From NCBI RefSeq assembly GCF_000759715.1, contig NZ_BBLU01000014.1:1-64000 (forward strand): 64,000 nucleotides of DNA, written 5' to 3'. Positions 62,549-64,000 of this stretch are shown piece after piece. The first letter of the stretch is position 1, and the number at the start of each line of letters is the position of its first letter. Position numbers and translations under genes: made by a program. The notes under the pieces were generated by a model. That model ran no database searches and was not told where the DNA came from. It saw only the letters and a list, made by a program, of their open reading frames with translations. This DNA comes from Demequina mangrovi (GTDB taxonomy: Bacteria > Actinomycetota > Actinomycetes > Actinomycetales > Demequinaceae).

Positions 62549-63480
62549 TGAGCGCCGCGATCGCACCCGAGCCCGTGGTCGACGAGCCGTCCGGCACCCC
62601 GTCGGGAGGCAAGGCGAAGCGGGTCAAGAAGCGCCTCACGTCGCGCACCGCGACGTTCTTCGCGATCGTCATCGCGGCCCTGTGGACCATCCCGACGTTC
62701 GGTCTGTTCGTATCGTCCTTCCGTCCCGACACGGACATCGCGAACTCCGGCTGGTGGACCATCGTCACCAACCCGAGCTTCACCCTCGACAACTACGTCG
62801 CGGTCTTCTCCGAGTCCGGCGCCTCGTCCGCGAGCCTCGGCGTGTACTTCATCAACTCGATCGTCATCACGCTGCCGGCGACGGTGTTCCCGATCACGCT
62901 CGCGCTCATGGCGGCGTACGCGTTCGCGTGGATCCCGTTCCGGGGGTCATCCTGGCTGTTCGTGCTGGTGTTCGCGTTGCAGATCGTGCCGCTGCAGATG
63001 GCGCTGATCCCGCTCCTGAAGATCTTCAACTACCCGTGGCTCGACATCGGCGGCACGTTCCCCGCGGTGTGGATCGCGCACACGATCTTCGCGCTGCCGC
63101 TCGAGATCTTCCTGCTCCACAACTTCATCTCGGAGATCCCCCGGGACGTGATGGAGGCGGCGAAGGTGGACGGCGCCAACCACGCGCAGATCTTCCGCCG
63201 CGTGGTGATCCCGCTGTCGGTGCCGGCCATCGCCTCGGTGGCGATCTTCCAGTTCCTGTGGGTGTGGAACGACCTGCTGGTCGCGCTGGTCTTCTCCGGC
63301 GGCACCGTGAAGACCGCGCCGGTGACACAGCGCATCGCGGAGTTCGCGGGCACGCGCGGCAACGACTGGGAGCTGCTCACCGCAGCCGCCTTCGTCGGCA
63401 CCATCGTCCCGCTCATCGTGTTCTTCTCGCTCCAGCGGTACTTCGTGCGAGGACTGCTCGCCGGTTCCACCAAGGGCTGA
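62548..63480 (+). CDS. Sugar ABC transporter permease, AglG/MalG-like
   Basis: 310 residues, six helices after a basic cytoplasmic N terminus (KAKRVKKRL). EAA loop MEAAKVDGANHAQIFRRVVI. TGATG overlap with the preceding permease gene. Together the three genes form an importer for an oligosaccharide, perhaps an alpha-glucoside. Confidence 0.92.
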   Translation: MSAAIAPEPVVDEPSGTPSGGKAKRVKKRLTSRTATFFAIVIAALWTIPTFGLFVSSFRPDTDIANSGWWTIVTNPSFTLDNYVAVFSESGASSASLGVYFINSIVITLPATVFPITLALMAAYAFAWIPFRGSSWLFVLVFALQIVPLQMALIPLLKIFNYPWLDIGGTFPAVWIAHTIFALPLEIFLLHNFISEIPRDVMEAAKVDGANHAQIFRRVVIPLSVPAIASVAIFQFLWVWNDLLVALVFSGGTVKTAPVTQRIAEFAGTRGNDWELLTAAAFVGTIVPLIVFFSLQRYFVRGLLAGSTKG

Positions 63481-63493
63481 CACGGGGGAGAGT

Positions 63494-63521
63494 GGGGCCG
63501 GGTCCGTGAGGGCCCGGCCCC
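63494..63521 (+). terminator. Terminator after the sugar transporter
   Basis: GGGGCCGGG and CCCGGCCCC pair perfectly (9 bp) around a 10-base loop, followed by TTCC. Confidence 0.75.
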
Positions 63522-63619
63522 TTCCGCTGCGCGCGGTGGCGGACGATGCCCCGCGCGACGCCCGACCGGGGCCGCGCGCATCGTCCACGCGACCGTCCAT
63601 GGCCCGCGCGGCCCTCGCC

Positions 63620-63625
63620 TAGACT
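63620..63625 (+). promoter_or_regulatory. -10 box TAGACT
   Basis: TAGACT, GGCTCGC, GTG 63633; the hexamer also used at purD and purS. Confidence 0.6.
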
Positions 63626-63632
63626 GGCTCGC

Positions 63633-63944
63633 GTGAGCGACGTCCCTCAGCACGACAACGCATCCGCCGTCCCCGAGCCCCTTCCGGAGGACCTCGAGAG
63701 CGTGGCCGTCCCCGCACACGTGCGGAGCGCCCCGAAGTTCGGCAGCTTCATCGGCACCGGGGTGGGCGCGGGCATCATCGTCGCCGCGGTCCTCGCGATC
63801 TTCCTGCCGAACTCCACCGGGGTGGGTCGCTTCCTCGTATTCGTGGTGCTGGCGCTCGGCCTGTGCCTCCTGGGCGCCGTGATCGGCGGCGCCCTCGCGA
63901 CCGGTCTCGACCGCGCATCGACCGCATCCAAGGAGAACCGATGA
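63633..63944 (+). CDS. Small membrane protein upstream of the putative purF
   Basis: 103 residues: acidic N terminus, then two helices (about 37-58 and 66-92: GTGVGAGIIVAAVLAIFLPN, FLVFVVLALGLCLLGAVIGG). No recognised function. ATGA overlap with the following gene suggests co-translation with it. Confidence 0.7.
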   Translation: MSDVPQHDNASAVPEPLPEDLESVAVPAHVRSAPKFGSFIGTGVGAGIIVAAVLAIFLPNSTGVGRFLVFVVLALGLCLLGAVIGGALATGLDRASTASKENR

Positions 63945-64000
63945 CCCGCCGCAGCCCCGCAGGCGTGCCCATGCCCGCCCGCCGAGGCGGCGACGGTCGC
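63941..64000 (+). CDS. Start of a gene cut by the window edge, possibly purF
   Basis: Only 20 residues are visible: MTRRSPAGVPMPARRGGDGR. Actinobacterial PurF proteins often begin with a short basic stretch and RGDGR before the conserved LxHDLLPG, so amidophosphoribosyltransferase is a reasonable guess, helped by the purL-SCP genes upstream. The visible part alone does not prove it. Confidence 0.4.
   Translation, partial: MTRRSPAGVPMPARRGGDGR

Noticed and set aside
60079-63480. Control of the sugar transporter by the LacI regulator at 38109-39143
   Set aside because: Its likely own operator (TCGAAG-CG-CTTCGA type) differs from the TGCAAGCGCTTGC site before the transporter; another LacI protein outside the window is more likely.

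Overview
The window is chromosomal DNA of a very GC-rich actinobacterium. Preferred codons end in G or C, GTG starts are common, and many genes have no Shine-Dalgarno sequence but carry a TANNNT box 6-7 bases before the start codon, as in leaderless actinobacterial mRNAs. The gene set (PurS/PurQ/PurL, SCP-domain protein beside purL, AglEFG-like sugar transporter, LacI regulators, YefM-YoeB) suggests the Micrococcales, perhaps near Cellulomonadaceae or Demequinaceae; that placement is a guess. No tRNA, rRNA, CRISPR array or prophage was seen.

Layout. 0-0.2 kb: the start of an IS481-like transposase with its repeat-rich end. 0.4-16.3 kb: a methyltransferase, a DUF1992 protein, a three-gene two-component locus, exonuclease III, pyrE, a LemA gene flanked by two paralogues, purT, a NatAB-like exporter, a TrmH methylase, and a DGPF protein with an ECF42-type sigma factor. 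16.4-24.5 kb: fba, then purA, purD-purC and purS-purQ. 24.5-31.9 kb: small enzymes including two unusual fusions (monooxygenase-like + ASCH; acetyltransferase + P-loop kinase). 32-34.8 kb: a MerR regulator and CopA. 35-46.3 kb: PrsW protease, MetZ, LacI, an ArsR-glyoxalase pair, an orphan FtsX permease, a purine phosphoribosyltransferase and a tandem trio of small anchored proteins. 46.3-49.7 kb: purL, yefM-yoeB and an SCP-domain gene. 49.7-59.8 kb: one co-directional block with a sensor kinase/response regulator pair followed by one ABC ATPase and four overlapping FtsX-type permeases. 60-63.5 kb: a LacI-controlled sugar ABC transporter. The right edge holds what looks like the first codons of purF.

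The most coherent system is the kinase/regulator plus the multi-permease ABC unit. A perfect 24-bp sequence lies exactly 57 bp before the ATPase start and exactly 57 bp before the orphan permease 15.6 kb away. Both units share the same -10 placement and end in similar two-stem hairpins, so the orphan looks like a co-regulated partner of the shared ATPase. The second strong signal is the 9-mer GGACGATGC/GCATCGTCC. I located 43 copies on both strands. They are dense between genes, and inside genes they often force rare codons, so the DNA word itself seems to be selected. A third is a set of structured intergenic repeats at 19.0, 34.8, 40.5 and 49.7 kb.

Purine and pyrimidine genes (pyrE, purT, purA, purD, purC, purS, purQ, purL, a phosphoribosyltransferase, probably purF) run through the whole window, split by accessory genes. 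The 49.7-63.6 kb block appears to sit inside a normally close purL-SCP-purF neighbourhood.
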